DNA of 64,000 bases from Lentzea nigeriaca (GTDB taxonomy: Bacteria > Actinomycetota > Actinomycetes > Mycobacteriales > Pseudonocardiaceae): NCBI RefSeq assembly GCF_016907955.1, contig NZ_JAFBCX010000006.1, positions 186,001 to 250,000 on the forward strand, in the 5' to 3' direction. Within the stretch, counting starts at the first letter, position 1. Each line of letters opens with the position of its first letter. Positions 35,253 through 43,871 of the stretch are shown here, in pieces. The position numbers were made by a program, and so were the translations under genes. The notes under the pieces are model-generated. The model made no database searches, was not told the origin of the DNA, and saw nothing but the letters and a program-made list of their open reading frames with translations.

Positions 35253-36449
35253 TCACGCCCAGCTGACCGGCAAAGCGTGCACGCCGTAGATGTTCATGTC
35301 GGTCCTGAGCTTCACCTCGCGGGCGGGTACCGCGAGGTGCAGGCTCGGGAACCGGCGCAGCAACCCCTCGAACCCTGCGCGCATCTCGATGCGGGCCAGC
35401 TGCTGCCCCAGGCACTGGTGGATGCCGTGCCCGAACGACAGGTGCCCGCGGGCCTTGCGGTGCACGTCCAGCTCGCCCGCGTTCTCGAACTTGGCGGAGT
35501 CGTGGTTGCCGGCCAGCAGCGAGACGACGACCGTCGACCCCTCTCGGATCGTCTCCCCGCCGAGCTCGATGTCCTCTGCGGCGTAACGGAAGAAGACGTC
35601 GGCGACGGCGAGGTAACGCAGCAGTTCCTCGACGGCGTCCGGGACCAGCTCCGGGTTGGCTCGCAGTTCCGCCATCTGCTCGGGGTGCTCCAGCAACGCG
35701 AAAGTGCCCAGTGCCAACATGTTCGCCGTCGTCTCGTGTCCGGCGAGCAGCAGCAGGAACGAGATGCCGGTGAGTTCCTCGATGCTGAGGTCCTCGTCGC
35801 GAGCGAGATCGGACAGCAGGTCGTCGGCGGGCTCGGCGCGCTTGCGGGTGACGAGCCCGGCCAGGAACGTGGTCAGCGCCATGTACGCGGCCATCTTGTC
35901 CTCCAGGTTCACCTCCCGCTCCATGAACTTGGCGAAGTTGCTCTCGAACGATTCCCGTTCCTCGTAGGGAACTCCGAGCATCTCGCAGATCACCTGCGAC
36001 GGCACCGGCAGGGCGAACTCCTTGACCAGGTCGATCGGCGGAGTCAGCTTCGCCATCTCGTCCAGCTGCCGCTCGGTGATCTCGATGATGCCCTCTTCGA
36101 GCGACTTCATCCGCTTGACGGTGAACGCGCCGGTGAGCTTGCGCCGCAACCGGGTGTGGTCCGGCGGGTCCATGCTGATGAAGAGTCCCGGCACCTGCGG
36201 GGAGGGTTCGGTCTGCTCCGGCATGCCGGGCGTCGGGAACGGCACGTGCAGGATGCCGAGGTCCTGGCGGCTGCTGAACCTGGTGTCCGCCAGCACCTGC
36301 CGCACCTCGTCGTAGCCGGTGACGAGCCAGCCCTCGTGGCCGTCGGGGAAGAGCATCGGGCTGACGGGACGGGTTTCGCGTAACCGCGTGATCTGGCTGG
36401 GCGGGTCGAACGGGGTGACGTCGCGCTCCATGGGAAGGCCTTGCTGCAT
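35253..36449 (-). CDS. cytochrome P450
   Basis: A soluble bacterial P450 of 398 residues. The I-helix oxygen motif is LLLAGHETTANM, the K-helix E-x-x-R is in VEELLRYL and the heme ligand is C346 in FGHGIHQCLGQQLAR. ATG 36449 has AAGGAGA upstream and was preferred to 36479. It is the last gene of an operon with an ABC exporter, so it may modify a compound that the pump exports; the substrate is unknown. Ferredoxin genes were not seen nearby. Confidence 0.94.
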   Translation of the reverse strand: MQQGLPMERDVTPFDPPSQITRLRETRPVSPMLFPDGHEGWLVTGYDEVRQVLADTRFSSRQDLGILHVPFPTPGMPEQTEPSPQVPGLFISMDPPDHTRLRRKLTGAFTVKRMKSLEEGIIEITERQLDEMAKLTPPIDLVKEFALPVPSQVICEMLGVPYEERESFESNFAKFMEREVNLEDKMAAYMALTTFLAGLVTRKRAEPADDLLSDLARDEDLSIEELTGISFLLLLAGHETTANMLALGTFALLEHPEQMAELRANPELVPDAVEELLRYLAVADVFFRYAAEDIELGGETIREGSTVVVSLLAGNHDSAKFENAGELDVHRKARGHLSFGHGIHQCLGQQLARIEMRAGFEGLLRRFPSLHLAVPAREVKLRTDMNIYGVHALPVSWA

Positions 36450-36462
36450 GACAGAGTCTCCT

Positions 36463-37245
36463 TCAGCGGGTGGATTCACGGTTGAAGAGCTTCTTGGACC
36501 ACAGGTAGCCGCCGAACCCGATGACGACGCACCAGCCCAGCGCGATCCAGCCGCTGTTGCCGATCGGCTTGCCCATCAGCAGGCCGCGCAGCGCGTCGAT
36601 GAACGGGGTGAACGGCTGGTACTCGGCGAACCAGCGCAGCACGGCAGGCATCGAGTCGGTCGGCACGAAACCGTTGCCGAAGAACGGGAGCAGGATGAGC
36701 GGCAGGCCGACGTTGCTCGACCCCTCGACGGTCTTGCTCGCGAGGCCCAGCGCGGCGGAGAGCCAGATCAGCGCGAACGACATGGCCACCAGCAGACCCG
36801 CCAGCGCGAGCCAGTCGAGCGCGCTCGCCTGGGGCCGGAAGCCGATCAGCACCGCGACGCCGAAGACGAAACCCATGGCGAGCACCGTCTGGACCAGGCT
36901 GCCGACGACGTGTCCGGTGAGGACGGACACGCGAGCGATCGCCATGGTGCGGAAGCGATCCACGATGCCCTCGGTCATGTCCAGCGCGATCGAGATGGTC
37001 GTACCTTGCACGGCGGCGGTGATCGCCATCAGGATGATCGTCGGCGTCACGTAGTTCAGGTACTCCGCGCGTCCGCCGGACGGCCCGCCGAGGCCGGCGC
37101 CGAGCGTGCCGCCGAAGACGTAGACGAACAGCAGCAGGAAGACGACCGGCATCAACAGGAGCTGGAAGGTCAGCGACGGATAGCGGATCATCCGCTTGAG
37201 GTTGCGGCGCACCATCGTCGCCGAGTCGGTCAGTGCGTAGGTCAT
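36463..37245 (-). CDS. ABC-2 type exporter permease (DrrB-like)
   Basis: A 260-residue membrane permease with six hydrophobic segments and the ABC-2 family stretch FRTMAIARVSVLTGHVVGSL. It overlaps the upstream ATPase gene by four bases (ATGA). Together they form a DrrAB-type drug exporter. Confidence 0.92.
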   Translation of the reverse strand: MTYALTDSATMVRRNLKRMIRYPSLTFQLLLMPVVFLLLFVYVFGGTLGAGLGGPSGGRAEYLNYVTPTIILMAITAAVQGTTISIALDMTEGIVDRFRTMAIARVSVLTGHVVGSLVQTVLAMGFVFGVAVLIGFRPQASALDWLALAGLLVAMSFALIWLSAALGLASKTVEGSSNVGLPLILLPFFGNGFVPTDSMPAVLRWFAEYQPFTPFIDALRGLLMGKPIGNSGWIALGWCVVIGFGGYLWSKKLFNRESTR

Positions 37246-38177
37246 GACTGGGCCACCTTCTCGGGGTTGCCCGTGAGGGCGAGGAAGACGTCGTCGAGGT
37301 CGGGCGTGTGGGTGCTGAGCGAGTCGACCAGCACCGAGTGCTCGTCGAGCCGGTCGAGCAGTGCCTTGAGCGAGCTGACGCTGCCGTCGTTCGGCACGCG
37401 CAGGGCGAGCGCCTCACCGTCACGCGTGGCGTCGCGCACGACCCGCGTGGCGGCCTCGAGGTGGCGGGGATCGTTGAACTGCAACAGGACGTGTCCGCCG
37501 GGAATGCGGCGCTTGAGCTCGTCCGCCGTGCCCTCGGCGACGATCCTCCCGTGGTCCAGCACCGCGATCCGGTCGGCGAGCTCGTCGGCCTCCTCCAGGT
37601 ACTGGGTGGTGAGGAAGATCGTGACGCCTTCGGCCACCAACCGTCGCACGATGTCCCACATGGCGCGGCGGCTACGCGGGTCGAGGCCGGTGGTCGGCTC
37701 GTCGAGGAAGATCACCTGCGGCGACCCGACCAGCGTCATGGCGAGGTCGAGCCTGCGCCGCATGCCACCGGAGTAGGTCGCCGCGGACTTGTCGGCCGCG
37801 TCGGCGATGTCGAACTGCTCCAGCAACAGCTCGACCTTCCGCTTGCCCTCCGTGCGGCCGAGGTGGTGCAGGTCCGCCATCAGCTTCAGGTTCTCGCGGC
37901 CCGTCAACAGGTTGTCGACCGCGGAGAACTGGCCGGTGACTCCGATCGCCTTGCGCACGGCGTTGGGCTCGCGGGCAACGTCATGCCCGGCAACGGAAGC
38001 GCTGCCGCCGTCCGCGCGGATCAGCGTGGAGAGGATCTTGACGGTGGTGGTCTTGCCCGCGCCGTTCGCGCCGAGCAGCGAGAAGACGGTGCCGCGCCGG
38101 ACGTCCAGGTCGACGCCCTTGAGCACCTCCTGGTCGCCGTAGGAGCGGCGCAGGCCGATGGCCTTGATCGCGTTCAT
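37242..38177 (-). CDS. ABC exporter ATPase (DrrA-like)
   Basis: A 311-residue ATP-binding subunit. Walker A is GANGAGKTT, the signature is YSGGMRRRLDLA and Walker B is VIFLDEPTTGLD, followed by the DrrA-type C-terminal extension. ATG 38177 was chosen because it begins the conserved domain; the frame reads on upstream without family sequence. It powers the permease gene that overlaps it. Confidence 0.94.
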   Translation of the reverse strand: MNAIKAIGLRRSYGDQEVLKGVDLDVRRGTVFSLLGANGAGKTTTVKILSTLIRADGGSASVAGHDVAREPNAVRKAIGVTGQFSAVDNLLTGRENLKLMADLHHLGRTEGKRKVELLLEQFDIADAADKSAATYSGGMRRRLDLAMTLVGSPQVIFLDEPTTGLDPRSRRAMWDIVRRLVAEGVTIFLTTQYLEEADELADRIAVLDHGRIVAEGTADELKRRIPGGHVLLQFNDPRHLEAATRVVRDATRDGEALALRVPNDGSVSSLKALLDRLDEHSVLVDSLSTHTPDLDDVFLALTGNPEKVAQS

Positions 38178-38187
38178 GGAGTTCCCC

Positions 38188-39030
38188 TCAGGCACGGCGG
38201 ATCGTGATGTCGCCGAAGGACGTGTGGGCGGTGATCTTGACGGTCTCGGTGGCGTCGCCGGGCCCTTCACTTGCGCCCAGCGAGTTGTGCACGCGACCGA
38301 AGCTGGTCTTGGTGTCGAGCCACGCGGCGGTGCCCTGGGCGATGCCGACCTCGATGCTGCCCATCGCGGTGTTCAGCGTGGCGGTGTCGCGCACGACCTC
38401 ACTGACGGTGAGGGATCCCATGGCGCTCTTGGCTTCCAGCGAACCACCGACGTATTCGGCGGTGATGTCGCCGTTGGCCGCGCGGGCCTTCAGATCGCCA
38501 CCGACCGTACCGATCTCGGTGTTGCCGTTGGAGTTCTTGACGGTCAGCGATCCGGTGACGTCGCCGATGCGCACATGACCGGTGCCGGTCTTGACCTCGG
38601 CGTTGCCCGTGACGGCACCGACGCGGATCTGCCCGGCGCCGGTGTCGACCTTCAACGGACCCGTGCGGTCGACGTGGACGTGCCCCGCCGACAGGTCGAT
38701 CTCGGTCTCCCCCAGCACGCCGGTGGTGCGGGTGCTGCCCGCCGCCACGTCGACGTCCACTGTGGACCCGGTCGGCAGCTCGATCACGATGTCGACCGAC
38801 CTGGTCTTCTTGGAGAAGTCGAACGTCCGCTTCGGCCCGCGGATCGTCAGCACGCCGTCGGCGTAGTCGACACGGGTCTTCTGCGCGGTCTCGACATCGG
38901 AGTCGTCGGACGGATCGGACGGCCGCACGTCCACCACCGTGTCGACGCGGTCGCTCGCCAGGATCTGCACGAAGCCCGCGTACACGTCGAGCAGTACGGA
39001 AATCGGTTCGTACGTGTCGTAAGAAGGCAT
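38188..39030 (-). CDS. DUF4097 beta-helix protein
   Basis: A 280-residue protein made of short repeated strands such as LKVDTGAGQIRVGAV, AEVKTGTGHVRIGDV and LTVKNSNGNTEIGTV. These form the right-handed beta-helix of the DUF4097 adhesin-like family. No signal peptide is visible. It lies 10 bases upstream of the ABC ATPase gene, a common pairing in actinomycetes, but its role there is not established. Confidence 0.88.
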   Translation of the reverse strand: MPSYDTYEPISVLLDVYAGFVQILASDRVDTVVDVRPSDPSDDSDVETAQKTRVDYADGVLTIRGPKRTFDFSKKTRSVDIVIELPTGSTVDVDVAAGSTRTTGVLGETEIDLSAGHVHVDRTGPLKVDTGAGQIRVGAVTGNAEVKTGTGHVRIGDVTGSLTVKNSNGNTEIGTVGGDLKARAANGDITAEYVGGSLEAKSAMGSLTVSEVVRDTATLNTAMGSIEVGIAQGTAAWLDTKTSFGRVHNSLGASEGPGDATETVKITAHTSFGDITIRRA

Positions 39031-39058
39031 GGCTGTCCCCTCAGAAGGTGTCAGAAGA

Positions 39059-39081
39059 ACGTCTCCACAGGTCAGAGACGT
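39059..39081. terminator. small hairpin between RHH and DUF4097 genes
   Basis: ACGTCTC (39059-39065) and its complement GAGACGT (39075-39081) flank a 9-base loop. It could be a weak terminator or attenuator. Confidence 0.4.
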
Positions 39082-39099
39082 GAAGAAGAACGGGTGTGG

Positions 39100-39606
39100 T
39101 TAGCGGACCCAGCCGACGAAACGCTGCGAGGCGGGCGCGGGCCCACCGGTCAGGGTCTCGGAGCTCGGCTTCAGCTGTGCCGACGCGGCGCGCACGAGCC
39201 ACGCGTTGACCGAGCGGCCCTCCTTGGCCGCCGCCTCGTCGATCGCGGCCTTGAGCGGTTCGGGCAGTCGGACGTTGATGCGCACGGTGCTGCCGTCCTC
39301 GAAGCCGGCCGCCACGTCCTCGGCGGGTGCCGCGACGGGCTCCGGCGTGACGGGCTGCTCCGGCGTGCGGCGCGTCACGACGAACTTGGGGTCGCGCCCC
39401 CGCAGCAACACCTGCACCGAGTCCGGCGCCAGGTCCGCCGTGATCTCGTCGGCGGCGGCGGACAGCGCCTCGAGCAGCGCCAGCCGGATCGCCGACTCCA
39501 TCGACACGGTCAACCGCTCGACCAGTGCGCTCGCGTCCTCGCCACCCGCCTCGACGGCGGTGAGGAGCTCGCGGCCGAGGGCGGCCACATACGGGGTCAG
39601 ATCCAT
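39100..39606 (-). CDS. ribbon-helix-helix DNA-binding protein
   Basis: A 168-residue protein. The first 80 residues are helical and acidic with no family I recognise; an Ala/Pro-rich linker leads to a C-terminal ribbon-helix-helix, VRINVRLPEPLKAAIDEAAA followed by KEGRSVNAWLVRAASAQL. The ATG at 39606 lies within a set of phased TGGC repeats that reach the divergent sigma factor gene, so it probably represses itself and perhaps sigma. It precedes the DUF4097-ABC-P450 operon by 69 bases and may control it. Confidence 0.8.
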   Translation of the reverse strand: MDLTPYVAALGRELLTAVEAGGEDASALVERLTVSMESAIRLALLEALSAAADEITADLAPDSVQVLLRGRDPKFVVTRRTPEQPVTPEPVAAPAEDVAAGFEDGSTVRINVRLPEPLKAAIDEAAAKEGRSVNAWLVRAASAQLKPSSETLTGGPAPASQRFVGWVR

Positions 39607-39673
39607 GGCATCACTATGGCACAGCGTGGCACCACCGGCAAGCAATTCTGGCTCAGCATGGCATCACTTTGGC
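39606..39673. promoter_or_regulatory. phased TGGC repeat array between RHH and sigma genes
   Basis: TGGC recurs at 39606, 39617, 39627, 39649, 39659 and 39670, at 10-11 base intervals with one unit missing near 39638, where CGGC occurs instead. Longer matches include CATGGCATCACT at 39604 and 39657. Helical phasing of a short half-site is typical of operators for ribbon-helix-helix proteins. Confidence 0.65.
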
Positions 39674-39740
39674 TCACCCCAGGTCAGGACTGGTGCGACG
39701 TGATGTCAACCGCGCCCCGGAGTTGGTCGTCTACCTCATC

Positions 39741-40256
39741 GTGCAACGAGAAAAGAGCGCCGACTTCGACCGGTTCGTGCTCGAACGGTCGACCGCGCTG
39801 CTGCGCACAGCCGTGCTTCTGGTGGGGGACGTCGGTCACGCCGAGGACATCCTGCAGACGGCGCTGCTGCGGCTGGCGACGCGCTGGATGTCCGTCCACA
39901 CCGCCCCCGAGGCGTTCGTCCGCACGGTGCTCGTCAACCTGGCGCGCGACCGGTGGCGGCGAGCACGCAGACGTGTGTCCGAGGAGGAGCTGACCAACGC
40001 CGGGCACGTGACGGCCGGTCGCGACCCAGCGGACACGGTGGTCGACCGCGACGCGCTGCGCCGCGCGTTGGCGAAGCTGCCCGCACGGCAGCGGGAGGTG
40101 GTGGTGCTGCGCTTCTTCGCCGACCTGTCGGTCGCGGAGACGGCACAGACGCTGCGCACTTCGGAGGGGACCGTCAAAGCGCACACGAGCCGGGCCGTCG
40201 CACGGCTGCGGCAGCTGCTCGGGGAACAGATCACGGAGAACGTTCATGGTGTCTGA
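39741..40256 (+). CDS. SigE-family ECF-type RNA polymerase sigma factor
   Basis: A sigma factor of about 171 residues. Region 2 includes FVLERSTALLRTAVLLVGDV and AEDILQTALLRLATRW; region 4 includes LPARQREVVVLRFFADLSVA and GTVKAHTSRAVARLRQLL. GTG 39741 places the start about ten residues before FVLERS, as usual in this family; GTG 39693 and TTG 39669 are in-frame alternatives. Its end overlaps the following membrane protein gene by 11 bases. Confidence 0.88.
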   Translation: MQREKSADFDRFVLERSTALLRTAVLLVGDVGHAEDILQTALLRLATRWMSVHTAPEAFVRTVLVNLARDRWRRARRRVSEEELTNAGHVTAGRDPADTVVDRDALRRALAKLPARQREVVVLRFFADLSVAETAQTLRTSEGTVKAHTSRAVARLRQLLGEQITENVHGV

Positions 40257-41028
40257 AAACGAACTGCTCGACGACGTGCGCGTCGTGCTGCACGCCGAGG
40301 TCGCCGGCGTGACCGCGAACCCGGCGGCACTGCTCGCGTCGGTGAAGCGCAAGCGGGCCCGCCGCTTCCGGCCGTGGCTCGGGATCGGCCTGGTCGCCGC
40401 GGTGGCCGCGGCCGCCTTCGTCCTGGTGCCGGAGCGTCAGCCCGCGGCACCCGTCGAGGTCGCGCACGTGCTGGAACGGACCGATGCCGCGCTGGAAGGC
40501 CTGCGGGGCATGGTGATCCACGAACAGGGGCCGGCGGGTGAAGGCGAGAAGTACTTCCAGCCGGGCGAGAAGGGTCTGAGCGAACGGTGGCACGCGGCCG
40601 ACGGCAGCGCGTTCCGCTACCGGGCCTCCGTCGACGGCAGGACGATCGTGGACCTGAGCCGCTCGGCCGCCGGTGACATCTTCGTCGACCACCGGGCCCG
40701 CACGTTCCGCAAGCAGCAGGGGGAAACCCCGGAGGACGACGTCTGGACCCCCGACAAGATCAAGGACGCGATCAGGGACGGCCGGATCACCGTCGCCGGG
40801 CCCGGTGATCCGATCAACGGCAAGCAGACCGTCCGGCTGAACATCACCGCGGGCAAAGCAGACGTGCCGGCCGAGATGTGGGTCGACGCCACCTCGTCCC
40901 TCCCGCTGCGCTGGCGCTGGGTGCAGGACGGCGCGACGGCGTTCGACGTGACGTGGCTGCCGGCCACCCCGGAGAACCTCGCCCAGCTGAAGACGGCGAT
41001 CCCGGACGGGTTCATCGAGATCAGGTGA
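40246..41028 (+). CDS. membrane-anchored protein, probable partner of the sigma factor
   Basis: A 260-residue protein. A short cytoplasmic N-terminus (residues 1-43) is followed by one membrane helix (WLGIGLVAAVAAAAFVLVP) and an extracytoplasmic domain of about 190 residues. That domain resembles the lipoprotein-carrier-like fold of CU044_5270-type proteins (FRYRASVDGRTIVDLSRSAA; RWRWVQDG). Translational overlap with the sigma gene suggests an anti-sigma or sensor role, though no zinc anti-sigma motif is present. Confidence 0.75.
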   Translation: MVSENELLDDVRVVLHAEVAGVTANPAALLASVKRKRARRFRPWLGIGLVAAVAAAAFVLVPERQPAAPVEVAHVLERTDAALEGLRGMVIHEQGPAGEGEKYFQPGEKGLSERWHAADGSAFRYRASVDGRTIVDLSRSAAGDIFVDHRARTFRKQQGETPEDDVWTPDKIKDAIRDGRITVAGPGDPINGKQTVRLNITAGKADVPAEMWVDATSSLPLRWRWVQDGATAFDVTWLPATPENLAQLKTAIPDGFIEIR

Positions 41029-41033
41029 GGAAG

Positions 41034-41060
41034 GGTGGAGCGCCGGAAAGGCGCTCCACC
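41034..41060. terminator. bidirectional terminator
   Basis: GGTGGAGCGCC (41034-41044) and its exact complement (41050-41060) with a 5-base loop lie between converging stop codons. Confidence 0.85.
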
Positions 41061-41063
41061 AAC

Positions 41064-42050
41064 TCACATCCGCGCGTAGGACTCCGCGACCGCCCCGAAC
41101 GCCGCCTTGGGTTCCCAGTGCAGGTCGTCGTAGACCTTCACGATCCCGGGGCTGGCCATGTCGAGATCACGACCCGGCTCGTCCGGCCTGTGTGGATAGT
41201 TGTTGAGCGCGAACATGTACACGAACGCGCCGTCCACTCCCTCGGCCTCGAAGATGTCCAGCAACTCCCGCAGGTACGCGGCCTGCTCCTGCTCGTCCCG
41301 GACGTAACCGTCCTTCACCCGCACCGGCAGCCCGGCGTCGTCGTGCTCGACGATCTCCATGCTGCGCGGCGCGATGGCACTCGACCCGCGCCAGGCCGCC
41401 GTGCCGAACCCGGTGATCGCCACCGGCTTTCCTTGCGCCACAACGTTTCGAATGCTCGCCGCGTACTGCTCGGCGACCTCGGCCGACCTGATCAGCTCGA
41501 ACGAGCTGATGTCGAACAGACTCCAGTCGACCCGCTCGAACGGGATGCAGGCGTAGGTGATCTTCCCGCGGAACTCCGCGCGGATCGCACTCACCGCCTC
41601 GGCCAGGAACGCGTTGAGCCGCGCACTGACCTCGTCCAGCTGACCGCCCTGCCCGAACAGCCGGTTCACCCGGTCCATCACGTCGTCGCCGGGCAGGAAC
41701 TCCTTGTTCATGATGCTCAGCTCGACCCCCGCGACGAACACGACTTCGGCGCCGTCGGCCCGGATCCGCTCGGCCCTGCGCGCGCAGTCGGTGAACAGCT
41801 GGAGGATCTCGGCCGCGGTCAGCTCCAGCGGGTACGGCGAGAACCAGACCTCCAACCCGAGCGAGGCCGCGACGCGCGCGGCCTCCTCCAGCCGTTCCGG
41901 TGAGCCTCCGACGAGATGAACGGCGTTGCAGTGCAGCTCGTCGCGGATGACCCGCAGGTCCCGCGCGACCACGTCGAGATCGAACTCCGGCACGGAGGTC
42001 TCGCCGTGCCGGACGAAGCCGGTGTCGTACGCGATGCCCTTGGCACGCAT
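41064..42050 (-). CDS. TIM-barrel glycosidase-like protein of unknown function
   Basis: A 328-residue soluble protein without signal peptide. Alternating strands and helices with acidic residues at strand ends (FVAGVELSIM; VKDGYVRDEQEQ; GVDGAFVYMFALNNYP) suggest a (beta/alpha)8 barrel like glycoside hydrolases. Similar proteins are sometimes labelled abortive infection protein, which I consider unsupported: no Abi CAAX-protease or HEPN motif is visible. It stands alone between a terminator and a divergent gap. Confidence 0.75.
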   Translation of the reverse strand: MRAKGIAYDTGFVRHGETSVPEFDLDVVARDLRVIRDELHCNAVHLVGGSPERLEEAARVAASLGLEVWFSPYPLELTAAEILQLFTDCARRAERIRADGAEVVFVAGVELSIMNKEFLPGDDVMDRVNRLFGQGGQLDEVSARLNAFLAEAVSAIRAEFRGKITYACIPFERVDWSLFDISSFELIRSAEVAEQYAASIRNVVAQGKPVAITGFGTAAWRGSSAIAPRSMEIVEHDDAGLPVRVKDGYVRDEQEQAAYLRELLDIFEAEGVDGAFVYMFALNNYPHRPDEPGRDLDMASPGIVKVYDDLHWEPKAAFGAVAESYARM

Positions 42051-42128
42051 GGGGTGCCCCCTTCCACTCTCGGTGGTTCGAGACTAGAAGAGAAAAGTGC
42101 GTGTGCGCAAGTTTTCGTGCACGCAGAT

Positions 42129-42560
42129 TTAGGTCGGCCAGACCAGCAGCACCGGACAGGTCGCGTGGTCGACGACGAACCGCGTCGCCGGGCCGAGACT
42201 GCGAGGACCCGCGTGACTCACGTCGCCGTCCCGGCACAGCACGAGCAACGACGCATTGTCAGCAGCCGCAACGACTTCGTGTTCGACGCGGCCGACTCGC
42301 GCGGACGTGGTGCACGGCTTGCCCAGCCGTTCGGCGGCCGCCTGCAGCAGCCGGGCGGCGTGGCCGGCGGCGAGATCGTCGACCTGCCTGCCGGGATCGC
42401 GTGACGGGTGACGGCCGAAGAGCCCGGCGAACGCCCCGTGCGCGGCACCCGGCACGTCGTGGTCGCTGACGTGCAGCAACAGGAACTCGGACCCGTGCGC
42501 ACGCGCCGCGTCGACGCAGGACTGCCAGGTGTCGTCGGCGATCCACACGACCACCGTCAT
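42129..42560 (-). CDS. universal stress protein (UspA-like)
   Basis: A 143-residue single Usp-like domain. A beta strand at the N-terminus (MTVVVWIADD) and the C-terminal core LGPATRFVVDHATCPVLLVW follow the family, but the ATP-binding G-x2-G-x9-G-(S/T) is reduced to GDVSHAGPRSLGPAT. It lies two bases after the ArsB-like transporter gene, so it is probably co-expressed with it, perhaps as a regulatory partner. Confidence 0.82.
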   Translation of the reverse strand: MTVVVWIADDTWQSCVDAARAHGSEFLLLHVSDHDVPGAAHGAFAGLFGRHPSRDPGRQVDDLAAGHAARLLQAAAERLGKPCTTSARVGRVEHEVVAAADNASLLVLCRDGDVSHAGPRSLGPATRFVVDHATCPVLLVWPT

Positions 42561-42562
42561 GG

Positions 42563-43804
42563 TCAACCTCCGATCACGTGCAGGGACGCCCACAGTGCCA
42601 CGACCGCGCCGATCAGGGTGGCAGGCACGGCGAGCACACCCAGCTTGGTGAACTCCGCCAGGTTCACCTCGGTGTCGTGGTCGTGCACGATCCGCCGCCA
42701 CAGCAACGTCGCGAGCGACCCGGCGTAGGTGAGGTTCGGCCCCAGGTTCACGCCCAGCAGCACCGCCAGCACCGCACCGGACCCGAGCGGCACGACCAGC
42801 GGCAGCAGCACGAGCACGGCGGGCAGGTTGTTGATCACGTTGGCCAGCACGGCCGCCACCGCCGCGACCCCGAGCAACGCCGGCAAACCGTTGCCGCTCG
42901 GCAGGACGTGCCGCAGCGCGTCGTCGAGACCGTTGTCGACCACCGCCCGCACCACGACACCGAGGCCGAGCACGAACGCGAGGAACGGCAGCGAGGCAGC
43001 CTGCACGACCTTGGTCAGCGACGTGCGGCGCCGGGCCAGCGCCCGCACCGCCATCGCCACAGCACCCGCGCAGGCGGCCCACGCCGGGTCGATCCCGGTG
43101 GCGGAGGCCACCACGAACCCCGCCAGCGTCAACCCGACCGTGACCAGAGCGAACACCGGCAGCTCACGCGCGGGAGCGGTGTCCGACGGATGCACCGGCG
43201 CGTCGAGATCAGTCCGGAAGAACCGCCGGAACACCACGTACTCCAGGCCGATCGCAACGACCCACGGCAACGCCATCAACGCCGCGAACCGCGTGAAGCT
43301 CAGCCCACTCGACGCGAACGCCAGCAGGTTCGTCAGGTTCGACACCGGCAGCAGCAACGACGCGCTGTTCGACAGGTGCGTGCACGCGTAGACGTGCGGC
43401 TTCGGCCGCACCCCGAGCTGGGCGGCGGTCGCGAACACCACGGGCGTCAGCAGCACGACCGTCGCGTCCAGGCTGAGCACCGCCGTGATCACCGACGCCG
43501 TGACGAACACACCGCCCAGCAACGTCCGCGGCCGCCCGCCGGACGCCCGCGCCATCCAGGTGCCGCAGGCGTGGAAGAGCCCCTCGTCGTCGCACAGCTG
43601 CGCGAGCACGAGGATCGCTGCCAGGAACCCGATCACGGGCCCCAGCCGCACCGCCTCGTCCACGACGTGGTCGAGCGGCAGGGCGCCGACCAGCACGACG
43701 AGGACGGCCGCGGGCACCGCCACGGCCGCCTCGGGCAGGCCCCACGGCCGTACGACCGCGCAGACCAGCACGGCCACCAGGAGCAGGACTGAAAGCGCCA
43801 GCAC
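42563..43804 (-). CDS. ArsB/NhaD-type ion transporter
   Basis: A 413-residue membrane transporter with about eleven hydrophobic segments. Family features include LVLAQLCDDEGLFHACGTWM, THLSNSASLLLPVSNLTNLL and the conserved helix VLANVINNLPAVLVLLP. It belongs to the ion-transporter superfamily that holds arsenite exporters. No arsR or arsC is adjacent, so arsenic specificity is not certain. The start is GTG; the linked Usp gene follows. Confidence 0.88.
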   Translation of the reverse strand: MLALSVLLLVAVLVCAVVRPWGLPEAAVAVPAAVLVVLVGALPLDHVVDEAVRLGPVIGFLAAILVLAQLCDDEGLFHACGTWMARASGGRPRTLLGGVFVTASVITAVLSLDATVVLLTPVVFATAAQLGVRPKPHVYACTHLSNSASLLLPVSNLTNLLAFASSGLSFTRFAALMALPWVVAIGLEYVVFRRFFRTDLDAPVHPSDTAPARELPVFALVTVGLTLAGFVVASATGIDPAWAACAGAVAMAVRALARRRTSLTKVVQAASLPFLAFVLGLGVVVRAVVDNGLDDALRHVLPSGNGLPALLGVAAVAAVLANVINNLPAVLVLLPLVVPLGSGAVLAVLLGVNLGPNLTYAGSLATLLWRRIVHDHDTEVNLAEFTKLGVLAVPATLIGAVVALWASLHVIGG

Positions 43805-43871
43805 GGCGCAAACGCTAGGTCATCCAGCGGATCACCGTAACCGCGGTCGCAACGACGACGATTTGCCGAAC

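Noticed and set aside
41064..42050. Abortive-infection label for the TIM-barrel-like protein
   Set aside because: No HEPN, CAAX-protease or other Abi motif is visible; the label seems to be carried over from weak annotation.
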